From Mycobacterium sp. 852002-51057_SCH5723018 (GTDB lineage: Bacteria; Actinomycetota; Actinomycetes; Mycobacteriales; Mycobacteriaceae), in the NCBI RefSeq assembly GCF_001667035.1, contig NZ_LZIR01000120.1:29366-93365 (forward strand): DNA of 64,000 nucleotides, in the 5' to 3' direction. The translations under genes and the position numbers were made by a program. Under the pieces are notes generated by a model. The model had not been told where the DNA came from. It searched no databases and saw nothing but the letters and a program-made list of their open reading frames with translations. This document shows, one piece after another, positions 42,568 to 51,644 of this stretch. Numbering within the stretch: position 1 is the first letter of the stretch; each line of letters opens with the position of its first letter.

Positions 42568-44097
42568 TCAGCCGAAGCGCGCCACGAACTCCTCGGCTAC
42601 GCCGACCACTCGCTCGCGGTCGCGCGGCACCAGACCGATCCGGGTGCGCCGGTCCAGGATGTCGCCGACACCGAGCGCGCCCTCGTGGGTGACGGCGTAC
42701 TCGAACTCCGCCCGGATCACGTCGATCCCGTCCGCCACCGGGTCGCCGGGCCGCTCGCACGTAGAAGCGGCGATGACGTTCGCCGCCTCGGCCCCGTACC
42801 GCAGGATCAGCGACTCCGGCAGACCGGCCATCGGCGGCACCGTCGAACCCGGGTTGGCCGGCGCCCCGATCAGCGGCAGGTTGCGGGTCCGGCATTCGGC
42901 GGCGCGCAGCCCCCGCCGGTCGATGGCCCGGTCCAGCACATCCTGTGCCATGTAGCGGTATTCGGTGAGCTTGCCGCCGATCACGCTGATCACGCCCGAC
43001 GGCGCCTCGACGACGGCATGCTCACGCGATACGTCGGCGGTGCGGCCTGCACCGGTGTCGATCAGCGGCCGCAGGCCGGCGTAGGCACCGATGACGTCGG
43101 CCGTCCCGAGCCCGGTCCCCAGGGCGGTGTTCACCGTGTCCAGCAGGAACGTGACCTCCTCCGCAGACGGCTCCGGCACATCGGGTATCGGGCCGGGAGC
43201 GGCCTCGTCGGTCAGCCCCAGGTAGACCCGGCCCAGCTGCTCGGGCATGGCGAAGACGAAGCGGTTGAGCTCTCCGGGAATCGGAATCGTCAGCGCGGCA
43301 ACGGGATTCCCGAACGCCGCCGCATCGAAGACCAGGTGGGTTCCCCGGCTGGGCCGCAGCCGCAACGACGAGTCGATCTCGCCGGCCCACACCCCGGCCG
43401 CATTGATGACCGCACGCGCCGACACGTCGAACGACTGCCCCGTGCGCTGATCGGTCAACCGCACCGACGTGCCGGTGGCATGCGACGCCGCGACGTAGGT
43501 GAGGATCCGCGCGCCGTGCTGCGCGGCGGTGCGCGCGACCGCGGTCACCAGCCGGGCGTCATCGATCAACTGCCCGTCGTAGGCCAAAAACCCGCCGTCG
43601 AGCCCGTCACGACGAACGGTGGGCGCCATCTCCACGACGCGCCCAGCCGAGACCCGCCGCGACCGCGGCAGCGCCGACGACGGCGTCCCCGCCAGCACCC
43701 GCAGCGCGTCGCCGGCCAAAAACCCGGCGCGCACCATCGCCCGCTTGCCGCGGCCCATCGAGGGCAGCAGCGGAACCAGCTGCGGCATCGCATGAACGAG
43801 GTGAGGGGCGTTGCGCGTCATCAGGATTCCGCGCTCGATGGCGCTGCGCCGGGCGATGCCCACGTTGCCGGTCGCCAGGTAGCGCAGGCCGCCGTGCACC
43901 AGCTTGGAGCTCCAGCGGCTGGTGCCGAACGCCAGGTCGTGCTTTTCCACCAGCGCGACCCGCAGCCCGCGCGAGACGGCGTCCAGGGCGATCCCGGTGC
44001 CGGTGATCCCGCCGCCGATCACGACGACGTCCACCGGCGCGCCGTCGGCGAGCGCGTTCAGGTCGGCGGCGCGGCGCGCCGCGTTCAAGGCCGTCAC
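42568..44097 (-). CDS. glpD: Glycerol-3-phosphate dehydrogenase GlpD
   Basis: A 509-residue FAD-linked GlpD, equivalent to Rv2249c (GlpD1). It has the dinucleotide motif VVVIGGGITGTGIALDAVSRGL, family signatures TSRWSSKLVHGGLRYL and VINAAGVWA, and a C-terminal helical domain. It oxidises glycerol-3-phosphate to DHAP and passes electrons to the respiratory chain, so it is membrane-associated. Start ATG/GTG at 44097 overlaps the upstream TetR stop by 4 bp, so it is cotranscribed with, and probably controlled by, that TetR. Confidence 0.93.
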   Translation of the reverse strand: MTALNAARRAADLNALADGAPVDVVVIGGGITGTGIALDAVSRGLRVALVEKHDLAFGTSRWSSKLVHGGLRYLATGNVGIARRSAIERGILMTRNAPHLVHAMPQLVPLLPSMGRGKRAMVRAGFLAGDALRVLAGTPSSALPRSRRVSAGRVVEMAPTVRRDGLDGGFLAYDGQLIDDARLVTAVARTAAQHGARILTYVAASHATGTSVRLTDQRTGQSFDVSARAVINAAGVWAGEIDSSLRLRPSRGTHLVFDAAAFGNPVAALTIPIPGELNRFVFAMPEQLGRVYLGLTDEAAPGPIPDVPEPSAEEVTFLLDTVNTALGTGLGTADVIGAYAGLRPLIDTGAGRTADVSREHAVVEAPSGVISVIGGKLTEYRYMAQDVLDRAIDRRGLRAAECRTRNLPLIGAPANPGSTVPPMAGLPESLILRYGAEAANVIAASTCERPGDPVADGIDVIRAEFEYAVTHEGALGVGDILDRRTRIGLVPRDRERVVGVAEEFVARFG

Positions 44098-44663
44098 GAG
44101 AGGTATCCGTTCAGCGAGTAGGCGAGCTCGGCGGCCAGCGCCTCGGCGCCCAGAATCGGCCGGACGATCCGTTCGGACTGAATGGTCGACTGCGCGATGA
44201 GCAAGACCATGGTCGCCATCTGCAGGGGGTCACCGGGGCGAACGCTGCCGTGGCGCTGGGCCGCACGCAGCCGCTCGGCCAGGACGTCGATCAACATCTG
44301 CTGGCTGGTGCCGAGGCGCTCGGTGATGTAAATAGGCGCGAGCTCGGAGTGCAGCACTGACATCACCAGCTCGTCGCGGCGCAGCAGCTCGGCCACCGTA
44401 ACGATCTGTCGCACAAGGGATTCGCGGTCGTCGCCGAGCAACGGCGCGTCGCGCATCACCCCGGTGATGTGCCGGGTCAGCAGCGCCGCCACGATCGACT
44501 TGGTGTCGGGCCAGCGGCGGTAGACGGTGGGGCGGCTCACCCGCGCGCGCCGGGCGATCTCGGCGAGGGTCACCCGGTCGACCCCGAAGTCGACCACGCA
44601 GCTGGCCGCCGCGGCGAGGATGCGGTCCGCGGTGTCCGAACCAGCGTTACTGATTGACAGCAT
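44094..44663 (-). CDS. TetR-family regulator, Rv2250c-like
   Basis: A 189-residue TetR protein: ILAAAASCVVDFGVDRVTLAEIARRARVSRPTVYRRWPDTKSIV as HTH, then a helical effector domain. It is divergent from the FAD oxidase with only 17 bp between starts and coupled to glpD, so it very likely controls both. A rough palindrome GTAATACTGTAAC lies in the 17-bp gap. Confidence 0.88.
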   Translation of the reverse strand: MLSISNAGSDTADRILAAAASCVVDFGVDRVTLAEIARRARVSRPTVYRRWPDTKSIVAALLTRHITGVMRDAPLLGDDRESLVRQIVTVAELLRRDELVMSVLHSELAPIYITERLGTSQQMLIDVLAERLRAAQRHGSVRPGDPLQMATMVLLIAQSTIQSERIVRPILGAEALAAELAYSLNGYLS

Positions 44664-44680
44664 GTGTAATACTGTAACGC

Positions 44681-46291
44681 ATGACGAACGCCGACGAGCT
44701 CCTCCCGCCCATGAAGTGGAACGCGTGGGGAGACCCGGCCGCGGCGAAGCCCCTCTCGGAAGGGAATCGCGCGCTGCTGAAACAGGCTGTGGGCATTCAG
44801 GATTCGACCGAGACCGAACTCGATGCCGACGACGCCAAGCTGCGTCCGTCGGCGCTGCCGCAGGCCGACCGCGACGCGCTGGCCGGGATCGTCGGCGCCG
44901 AATACTGCCGCACCGCCGACCACGACCGCCTGCTGCACGCCGGCGGCAAGTCCACCCTCGACCTGCTGCGGCGCAGCGACCGCGGCGTCCAGGACGCGCC
45001 CGACGCCATCCTGCTGCCCGGTGACGACGACGCCGTCTTCGCGGTCCTGCGCTACTGCTCCGAGCACCGCATCGCCGTCGTCCCGTTCGGCGGCGGCACC
45101 AGCGTGGTGGGCGGGCTCGACCCCGTCCGCGGTGGGTTTCAGGCCGTGGTGTCGCTCGATCTGCGCCGCTTCGATGAACTCGTCGAGCTGGACGAGGTGT
45201 CCGGCCAGGCGGTCCTGGGGGCCGGAGTCACCGGCCCGGACGCCGAACGCCTGCTGGGCGAACACGGCTTTTCGCTGGGTCATTTCCCGCAGAGCTTCGA
45301 GTACGCCACCATCGGCGGCTTCGCTGCGACGCGCTCGTCCGGCCAGGACTCCGCCGGCTACGGCCGGTTCAACGACATGGTGCGCGGGCTGCGGATCATC
45401 ACCCCGGTCGGCACCCTGGACCTGGGCCGCGCACCGGAATCGGCCGCGGGTCCCGACCTGCGCCAGCTGATGGTCGGCTCGGAGGGCACCTTCGGCGTCA
45501 TCACCCAGGTGCGGCTGCGGGTGCACCGGATCCCCGAAGCCGTCCGCCACGAGGCGTGGTCTTTCCCGGATTTCGACACCGGGGCCGCGGCGCTGCGCGC
45601 CGTCACCCAGAATGCCACCGGTCCCACCGTCATTCGGCTCTCCGATGAAGCCGAGACCGGGGTCAACCTGGCCACCACCGAGGCGATCGGGGAAAACCAG
45701 GTCACCGGCGGATGCCTGGCCATCACCGTGTTCGAGGGCACCAAGGAACACGTCGAGAGCCGGCACGCCGAGACCAGCGCGCTGCTCGCGGCGCACGGCG
45801 GCACGCCGCTGGGCGAGGCGCCGGCGCAGGCCTGGGAGCGCGGGCGGTTCGGCGCCCCCTACCTGCGCGACTCGCTGCTGTCGGCGGGCGCGCTCTGCGA
45901 GACGCTCGAGACGGCCACCACCTGGTCCCGCGTACCCGCGCTGAAAGCCGCTGTGACCCAAGCCCTTACCAACGCGCTGGCCGAGACGGGCACACCGGCG
46001 CTGGTGATGTGCCACATCTCGCACGTCTACCCCACCGGCGCCTCGCTGTACTTCACCGTGGTCGCCGGGCAGCGCGGGAACCCGATCGAGCAGTGGCGGG
46101 CCGCAAAGAAGGCCGCCTCGGACGCCATCATGGCCACTGGCGGAACCATCACCCACCACCACGCGGTCGGCGCCGACCACCGGGCCTGGATGCGCGACGA
46201 GGTGGGCGAGCTGGGCGTGCAGGTGTTGCGCGCGGTCAAGGCGACCCTGGACCCGGCCGGAATCCTCAACCCCGGCAAGCTGATTCCGTGA
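44681..46291 (+). CDS. FAD-binding oxidase, alkyldihydroxyacetonephosphate synthase-like
   Basis: A 536-residue VAO/PCMH-type flavoprotein, equivalent to Rv2251. The FAD-binding PFGGGTSVVGGLDP segment is near residue 137, with FSLGHFPQSFEYATIGGFAATRSSGQDSAGYGRF as in ether-lipid synthase AGPS, and a C-terminal HHHAVGADHRAW with the conserved His cluster. Possibly ether-lipid or glycerol-lipid chemistry, in keeping with neighbours GlpD and the lipid kinase. TACTGT (44670-44675) ends 5 bases before the ATG, so transcription may begin at the start codon (leaderless). Confidence 0.87.
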   Translation: MTNADELLPPMKWNAWGDPAAAKPLSEGNRALLKQAVGIQDSTETELDADDAKLRPSALPQADRDALAGIVGAEYCRTADHDRLLHAGGKSTLDLLRRSDRGVQDAPDAILLPGDDDAVFAVLRYCSEHRIAVVPFGGGTSVVGGLDPVRGGFQAVVSLDLRRFDELVELDEVSGQAVLGAGVTGPDAERLLGEHGFSLGHFPQSFEYATIGGFAATRSSGQDSAGYGRFNDMVRGLRIITPVGTLDLGRAPESAAGPDLRQLMVGSEGTFGVITQVRLRVHRIPEAVRHEAWSFPDFDTGAAALRAVTQNATGPTVIRLSDEAETGVNLATTEAIGENQVTGGCLAITVFEGTKEHVESRHAETSALLAAHGGTPLGEAPAQAWERGRFGAPYLRDSLLSAGALCETLETATTWSRVPALKAAVTQALTNALAETGTPALVMCHISHVYPTGASLYFTVVAGQRGNPIEQWRAAKKAASDAIMATGGTITHHHAVGADHRAWMRDEVGELGVQVLRAVKATLDPAGILNPGKLIP

Positions 46292-47202
46292 CGCGAGGCC
46301 GGCGCGAAATCGCCAAGGTGACCGCGCTGACCAACCCTGCCTCGGGGCACGGCGCGGCCATCCGCGCGGCGCAAGTCGCGATCGCCCGGCTGCAGCACCG
46401 CGGCGTGGAGGTCACCGAGATCATCGGCGACGACGCGCAAGACGCGCGCTATCTCGCCGCCGCCGCCCTGGAACACGGCACCGACGCGCTGATGGTCACC
46501 GGCGGCGACGGCGTCGTCTCCAACGCGCTGCAGGTGCTGGCCGGCACCGACGTTCCGCTGGGCATCGTCCCGGCCGGCACCGGAAACGACCACGCGCGCG
46601 AATTCGCCATTCCCGCAAAAGATCCCGAGGCCGCCGCCGACATCATCCTCGACGGCTGCACGGAAACCATCGATCTGGGGCGGATCCAAGGCAACGGGAT
46701 CGACAAGTGGTTCGGCACCGTGGCGGCCACCGGGTTCGACTCCCTGGTTACCGACCGGGCCAACCGGATGACCTGGCCGCACGGACGGCTGCGCTACTAC
46801 CTCGCGATGCTCGCCGAGCTGTCGCGGTTGCGGCTCTTGCCATTTCGGATGGTGCTCGACGGAACCAAGGAGATCGAGGCCGACATCACGCTGGCGGCCT
46901 TCGGCAACACCCGCAGCTATGGCGGCGGGCTGCTGATCTGCCCCAACGCCGACCCCACCGACGGCCTGCTCGACATCACCATGGCGCACTCGGCATCGCG
47001 GACGAAGCTGGTCCGCCTGTTCCCGACCGTGATGAAGGGCACGCACGTCGACCTCGACGAGGTGAGCACGGCGCGGGCCAAGTCAATCCACGTCGAGTGC
47101 CCGGGCATCAATGTCTATGCCGACGGCGACTTCGCGTGCCCGCTGCCCGCCGAGATCTCGGTGGTTCCCGCCGCGCTGCAGATCCTGCGGCCCGCCCGAT
47201 GA
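46288..47202 (+). CDS. Diacylglycerol/lipid kinase, Rv2252-like
   Basis: A 304-residue DAGK-catalytic-domain enzyme: ALTNPASGHG at the N-terminus, ATP loop VTGGDGVVSNALQ, GIVPAGTGNDHAREF, and a C-terminal DGLLDI / YADGDF segment. M. tuberculosis Rv2252 phosphorylates diacylglycerol in the phosphatidylinositol mannoside route. GTG 46288 overlaps the upstream oxidase stop (GTGA), so the two form an operon. It ends before a bidirectional hairpin. Confidence 0.9.
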   Translation: MTRGRREIAKVTALTNPASGHGAAIRAAQVAIARLQHRGVEVTEIIGDDAQDARYLAAAALEHGTDALMVTGGDGVVSNALQVLAGTDVPLGIVPAGTGNDHAREFAIPAKDPEAAADIILDGCTETIDLGRIQGNGIDKWFGTVAATGFDSLVTDRANRMTWPHGRLRYYLAMLAELSRLRLLPFRMVLDGTKEIEADITLAAFGNTRSYGGGLLICPNADPTDGLLDITMAHSASRTKLVRLFPTVMKGTHVDLDEVSTARAKSIHVECPGINVYADGDFACPLPAEISVVPAALQILRPAR

Positions 47203-47227
47203 TAGGGACATCCGCCTGCAGACCATC

Positions 47228-47279
47228 AGGCGATCCGCGAATGCGCTAGCACATCCGCTAGCGGGTTTAAAGATCGCCT
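47228..47279. terminator. Nested hairpin between convergent genes
   Basis: Outer stem AGGCGATC (47228-47235) with GATCGCCT (47272-47279), and inner stem CGCTAGC (47244-47250) with GCTAGCG (47257-47263), the latter followed by GGGTTTAAA. It is located between the convergent lipid kinase and DUF3145 genes and is a good candidate for a bidirectional terminator. Confidence 0.65.
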
Positions 47280-47299
47280 AATGGTTCGGAGACCCGCAC

Positions 47300-47812
47300 C
47301 TAGCCGACGCCCCGGCTGAGCCAGGTCACCTCGCCGGCATCGCCGCCGTCGCGATAGACCTCGAGCGCCTCGTCCCACGCGGTTCCCAGCACCGAGTCCA
47401 GCTCGGCGGCCAGGGTGTCGGCTCCCTGCGCCATCATGGCGCGCAGCCGCATCTCGCCGACCATGATGTCGCCGTTGGCGCTCATCGACCCGCTCCACAG
47501 GCCCAGCTGTGGCGTGTGGCTGAACCGCTGGCCGTCGACCCCCGGGCTGGGATCCTCGGTGACCTCGAACCGCAGCACCGACCAGGAGCGCAGCGCGTTG
47601 GCCAACCTGGCGCCGGTGCCGACGGGCCCGACCCAGTTGGTGACCGCACGCAGCTGCCCGGGCATCGCCGGCTGCGGTGTCCACACCAAGTTGGCCTTGG
47701 ATTGCAGGGTCGAGGACAGCGCCCACTCGACATGCGGGCATACCGCCGCGGGCGAGGCGTGGACGTACACCACGCCTGTCGTCACGTCGGCGAATTGGTT
47801 CGACGAACGCAT
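47300..47812 (-). CDS. DUF3145 protein
   Basis: A 170-residue DUF3145 family protein: MRSSNQFADVTTGVVYVHASPAAVCPHVEWAL opening, WTPQPAMPGQLRAVTNWVG, and the acidic C-terminal AWDEALEVYRDGGDAGEVTWLSRGVG. Actinobacteria-specific, function unknown. ATG 47812 with GGAG upstream; a longer frame to 47851 is less likely. Confidence 0.88.
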   Translation of the reverse strand: MRSSNQFADVTTGVVYVHASPAAVCPHVEWALSSTLQSKANLVWTPQPAMPGQLRAVTNWVGPVGTGARLANALRSWSVLRFEVTEDPSPGVDGQRFSHTPQLGLWSGSMSANGDIMVGEMRLRAMMAQGADTLAAELDSVLGTAWDEALEVYRDGGDAGEVTWLSRGVG

Positions 47813-47965
47813 CTCCTGCTCCTTCGGTTCCACGAGGGACGTCTTCCCCAACGACCTGGTGGGCCCGATAAGCCGGATGCTTGGCGGATATCCGCCACTA
47901 TTTTTTGTGTCCTGCGTGTCTATTGTGCCCTGTGATACCCATGTTGCGCTAGTGTGCGATGCGAA

Positions 47966-48784
47966 TTAGGCGTACTCGCCTATCACCGCGTCGGAAATCG
48001 ACGGCCACGGCCGCAGCGCCCACTCCCCGAAATCGCGGTCGGTGAGCGCCACCTGCGCCAGGTCCAGCTCGGGATCCGCCCAGATGAAACCACCCGCCTG
48101 GCCGAAATGGCCGTAGGTCCGCACCGAGTTGCGCGACCCCGTCCAGTGCGGCGACTTCGAGTCCCGGATCTCGAAACCCAGCCCCCAATCGTTGGGCCGC
48201 TGGGTGCCGTAGCCGGGCAGCACGCCGTCCAGGCCCGGGAATTGCACCGTCGTCGCCTCGGCGTGCAGCTGCGCCGAGACGGTCGACGGGCGCAGCAGGT
48301 CACCGGCGAAGGCGGCCAGGTCGGCGACCGTCGAGGTGGCCCCGAAGCCGGCCGCCTCGGTGCCGCCGTCCAGCCGGGTCGCGGTCATGCCGAGCGGTTC
48401 GCAGACCGCCTCGGCCAGGTAGCGGCCGAACTCGATCCCCGACTCGCGCTCCACCGTCTGGGCCAGCACGGTGAAGCCGTAGTTGGAATACATCCGCCGG
48501 GTGCCGGGCTTGGCGAGGACGCGGTCAGAGTGCATGGCCAAGCCCGACGTGTGCGCCAGCAGGTGGCGGACCGTGGAGCCGGGCGGGCCGGCCTCGGTGT
48601 CGAGGTCGACGACGCCCTCCTCGATGGCCACCAGCACGGCCCGGGCCACCAGCGGCTTGGTCACCGACGCCAGCTCGAACACCCGCTCGGTGTCGCCGTG
48701 GCTGGCCAGCACTCCGCAGGGCCCGATCACCGCGGCGATCGCGGCCGTGACCGGCCAGTTATCCAGGGCCTCGAGCGCGGTCAT
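47966..48784 (-). CDS. Serine hydrolase of the beta-lactamase/penicillin-binding fold
   Basis: A 272-residue class C-like serine hydrolase, equivalent to Rv2257c. It has SxxK in ELASVTKPLVARA (Ser about 42), a YxN equivalent MYSNYGFTVLA, and a C-terminal YGHFGQAGG (HxG). There is no signal peptide, so it is a cytoplasmic esterase/amidase-like enzyme rather than a secreted beta-lactamase. It is coupled to the upstream methyltransferase by ATGA. Confidence 0.88.
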   Translation of the reverse strand: MTALEALDNWPVTAAIAAVIGPCGVLASHGDTERVFELASVTKPLVARAVLVAIEEGVVDLDTEAGPPGSTVRHLLAHTSGLAMHSDRVLAKPGTRRMYSNYGFTVLAQTVERESGIEFGRYLAEAVCEPLGMTATRLDGGTEAAGFGATSTVADLAAFAGDLLRPSTVSAQLHAEATTVQFPGLDGVLPGYGTQRPNDWGLGFEIRDSKSPHWTGSRNSVRTYGHFGQAGGFIWADPELDLAQVALTDRDFGEWALRPWPSISDAVIGEYA

Positions 48785-49875
48785 CCCTTCGTTGCGATGT
48801 AGTAATTGTTGAAGGGGTCCGCGTCGGTCTCGGCCACCAGCACGTCGCCGAACCCGGCGTCGGCGAGCATCGAAGTGGCCAGCTGCGCGCCCCAGGCCGC
48901 GCCCAGCCCGGCGCCGTCCAGCGCCAGCGACACCGTCATGCAGTGCATCAGCGAGACGGTGTAGAGGTAGGTGCTCATCGGCATGCCGACGTTGTCCTCG
49001 AGCCGGCTCGACGCCTTGATGTCGGCCATCAAGAAGACCCCGCCCGGTCGCAACGCGCGGTGGATGTTCTCCAGCACCCGCGCCGGCTGGGCCTGATCGT
49101 GGATGGCGTCGAAAACGGTGATGACGTCGTAGGCCTCGGCCTTGTCCAGCTCGGGCAGGTTGTGACTCTCGAAGCCCGCGTTGGTCAGGCCGAGGCGGGC
49201 CGCCTCCTGGACACCGGCCGCGATGGCCTCGTCGGAGAAGTCGATGCCGGTGAACCGGCTCGCGGGGAACGCCTGGGCCATCAGGTTGATCGCATGACCG
49301 CTGCCGCATCCGAAGTCAGCCACGTCCACGCCGGAACGCAGCCGCTCGACGAGTCCGTCGACCAACGGCAGTACGACGTCGACGAGCGCGGAGTCGAACA
49401 CCGTGCCGCTCTGCTCGGCCTGCAGCTTGTGGAATCGCGGGAATTCGCTGTAGGGCAGCCCGCCGCCGTTCCTGAAGCAACCGACGAGCTTTTGCTCGAC
49501 CTCGCTGAGCAGCGGAATGAACTGGGCGAGGACGGCCAGGTTGTCCTGACCGGCCTTGCGGGTGAGCGCTCCGGCGCGGTGGGCGGGCAGCGTGTAGGTG
49601 GCGGTCTCGGGGTCGTGGTCGACGACGTGCCCGGTGGTCATGCCGCCCAGCCACTCCCGGACGTAGCGCTCGTTGAGGCCCGCGGCCTCGGCAATTTGCG
49701 CGCTGGTGGCCGGGGGCATCCCGGCCATGGTGTCGAGCAGGCCGGTCTGATGTCCGATGCTCAGCAGGAGGGTGAGGCTCGCGGAGTCGATGGCCGCGAT
49801 CATTCGCTCAGCGAATTGTTCGGCGGTTTCGGTGGTTACAGCGGTTACGGCGGGGCTTTTCTCGTCTGTCGTCAC
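48781..49875 (-). CDS. Class I SAM methyltransferase with N-terminal winged helix (Rv2258c-like)
   Basis: A 364-residue protein. N-terminal helices with TSAQIAEAAGLNERYVREWLGGM look like a dimerisation/winged-helix domain. A Rossmann methyltransferase follows, with motif I DVADFGCGSGHAINLMAQAFP, then FTGIDFSDEAI and DVITVFDAIHDQAQP. The M. tuberculosis orthologue Rv2258c is often annotated as a transcriptional regulator; the sequence says methyltransferase of unknown substrate. It is divergent from mscR with 60 bp between them and coupled to the serine hydrolase. Confidence 0.87.
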   Translation of the reverse strand: MTTDEKSPAVTAVTTETAEQFAERMIAAIDSASLTLLLSIGHQTGLLDTMAGMPPATSAQIAEAAGLNERYVREWLGGMTTGHVVDHDPETATYTLPAHRAGALTRKAGQDNLAVLAQFIPLLSEVEQKLVGCFRNGGGLPYSEFPRFHKLQAEQSGTVFDSALVDVVLPLVDGLVERLRSGVDVADFGCGSGHAINLMAQAFPASRFTGIDFSDEAIAAGVQEAARLGLTNAGFESHNLPELDKAEAYDVITVFDAIHDQAQPARVLENIHRALRPGGVFLMADIKASSRLEDNVGMPMSTYLYTVSLMHCMTVSLALDGAGLGAAWGAQLATSMLADAGFGDVLVAETDADPFNNYYIATKG

Positions 49876-49934
49876 GTCATGTAGACGCTACACCGGCTGC
49901 GCAGTGTGATCCGCCCGACAGTAGGTTGTAGCCC

Positions 49935-51020
49935 ATGAGTCAGACAGTGCGCGGAGTCATTTCACGCAAGAAGGGCGAGCCCGTCGAGCTGGTCGACATC
50001 GTCGTCCCGGACCCCGGCCCCGGCGAGGCGCTCGTCGACGTCATCGCCTGCGGGGTATGCCACACCGACCTGACCTACCGCGAGGGCGGCATCAACGACG
50101 AGTACCCCTTCCTGCTCGGCCACGAGGCCGCGGGCACCGTGGAAGCGGTCGGGCCGGGCGTGACGGCCGTCGAGCCGGGCGACTTCGTGATCCTGAACTG
50201 GCGTGCGGTGTGCGGGCAGTGCCGGGCCTGCAAGCGCGGCCGTCCCCAGCTGTGCTTCGACACGTTCAACGCCGAGCAGAAGATGACGCTGACCGACGGC
50301 ACCGAGCTCACCCCGGCGCTGGGCATCGGCGCGTTCGCCGACAAGACGCTGGTGCACGCCGGCCAGTGCACCAAGGTCGACCCCCAGGCCGACCCGGCCG
50401 TCGCGGGCCTGCTGGGCTGCGGCGTGATGGCCGGGCTGGGCGCGGCGATCAACACCGGCGCGGTGACCCGCGACGACACCGTCGCGGTGATCGGCTGCGG
50501 CGGCGTCGGCGATGCGGCGATCGCCGGTGCCGCGCTGGTGGGGGCCCGGAAGATCATCGCCGTCGACACCGACAACACCAAGCTGGACTGGGCCCGCAAG
50601 TTCGGCGCCACCCACACCATCAACGCCCGGGATCTGGATGTCGTCGAGACCATCCAGGACCTCACGGACGGCTTCGGCGTCAACGTGGCGATCGACGCGG
50701 TGGGCCGGCCCGAAACCTGGAAGCAGGCCTTCTACGCCCGCGATCTCGCGGGAACCGTTGTGCTGGTTGGTGTTCCGACGCCTGACATGCGCCTGGACAT
50801 GCCGCTGCTGGACTTCTTCTCGCACGGGGGTTCGCTGAAGTCGTCGTGGTACGGCGATTGCCTGCCCGAACGCGACTTCCCCACCCTGATCGAGCTGTAT
50901 CTGCAGGGCCGGCTTCCGCTGGAGATGTTCGTGTCCGAACGCATCGGGCTCGACGACGTCGAGGAGGCGTTCCACAAGATGCACGGCGGCAAGGTGCTGC
51001 GTTCGGTGGTGATGCTCTGA
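49935..51020 (+). CDS. mscR: S-nitrosomycothiol reductase / mycothiol-dependent formaldehyde dehydrogenase
   Basis: A 361-residue class III-type zinc dehydrogenase, equivalent to Rv2259. Catalytic zinc ligands are in CGVCHTD and GHEAAG, structural cysteines in CGQCRACKRGRPQLC, and the NAD loop is VIGCGGVGDAAIAGAALVGA. It oxidises S-hydroxymethylmycothiol and reduces S-nitrosomycothiol. Its stop overlaps the metallo-hydrolase ATG, which fits hydrolysis of the S-formyl or related thioester by the neighbour. Confidence 0.92.
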   Translation: MSQTVRGVISRKKGEPVELVDIVVPDPGPGEALVDVIACGVCHTDLTYREGGINDEYPFLLGHEAAGTVEAVGPGVTAVEPGDFVILNWRAVCGQCRACKRGRPQLCFDTFNAEQKMTLTDGTELTPALGIGAFADKTLVHAGQCTKVDPQADPAVAGLLGCGVMAGLGAAINTGAVTRDDTVAVIGCGGVGDAAIAGAALVGARKIIAVDTDNTKLDWARKFGATHTINARDLDVVETIQDLTDGFGVNVAIDAVGRPETWKQAFYARDLAGTVVLVGVPTPDMRLDMPLLDFFSHGGSLKSSWYGDCLPERDFPTLIELYLQGRLPLEMFVSERIGLDDVEEAFHKMHGGKVLRSVVML

Positions 51021-51643
51021 TGGTGTCCATCGACCGGGTCGTCACCCACGGAACCTTCGAACTCGACGGCGGCAGTTGGGAAGTCGACAACAACATCTGG
51101 CTGATCGGCGACAACTCCAACGTCGTGGTGTTCGACGCCGCACACGATGCGGCACCCATCGTCGAGGCCGTGGGTGGCCGCCACGTGGTGGCGGTGGTCT
51201 GCACGCACGGCCACAACGACCACGTGACGGTCGCGCCGGAACTCGGCAACACACTCGACGCACCGGTGCTGCTGCATCCGGCTGACGAGGTGCTGTGGCG
51301 AATGACGCATCCGGACAAAGACTTCCGCTCCGTGGCCGACGGCGAGACGGTGAGCGTGGGAGGGACGGAGCTGCGGGCGCTGCACACCCCGGGCCACTCC
51401 CCCGGATCGGTGTGTTGGTACGCGCACGACCTGGGTGTGGTGTTCAGCGGCGACACGTTGTTCTCCGGCGGCCCGGGCGCGACGGGACGCTCGTACTCCG
51501 ACTTCCCGACGATCCTGCAGTCGATCTCCGAGCGGCTGGGCAAGCTGCCCGGCGAGACGGTCGTGCACACCGGCCACGGTGACAGCACCACCGTCGGCGA
51601 CGAGATCGTCCACTACGAGGAGTGGGTGGCCCGCGGCCACTGA
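51020..51643 (+). CDS. Metallo-beta-lactamase-fold hydrolase partner of MscR
   Basis: A 207-residue MBL-fold protein, equivalent to Rv2260, with THGHNDHV (HxHxDH), LHTPGHSPGS and FSGDTLFSGGPGATGR plus VHTGHGD, a glyoxalase II-like set of ligands. ATG 51020 overlaps the mscR stop by one base. Operon logic suggests cleavage of a mycothiol thioester such as S-formylmycothiol; this is inference. Confidence 0.88.
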   Translation: MVSIDRVVTHGTFELDGGSWEVDNNIWLIGDNSNVVVFDAAHDAAPIVEAVGGRHVVAVVCTHGHNDHVTVAPELGNTLDAPVLLHPADEVLWRMTHPDKDFRSVADGETVSVGGTELRALHTPGHSPGSVCWYAHDLGVVFSGDTLFSGGPGATGRSYSDFPTILQSISERLGKLPGETVVHTGHGDSTTVGDEIVHYEEWVARGH

Positions 51644-51644
51644 G

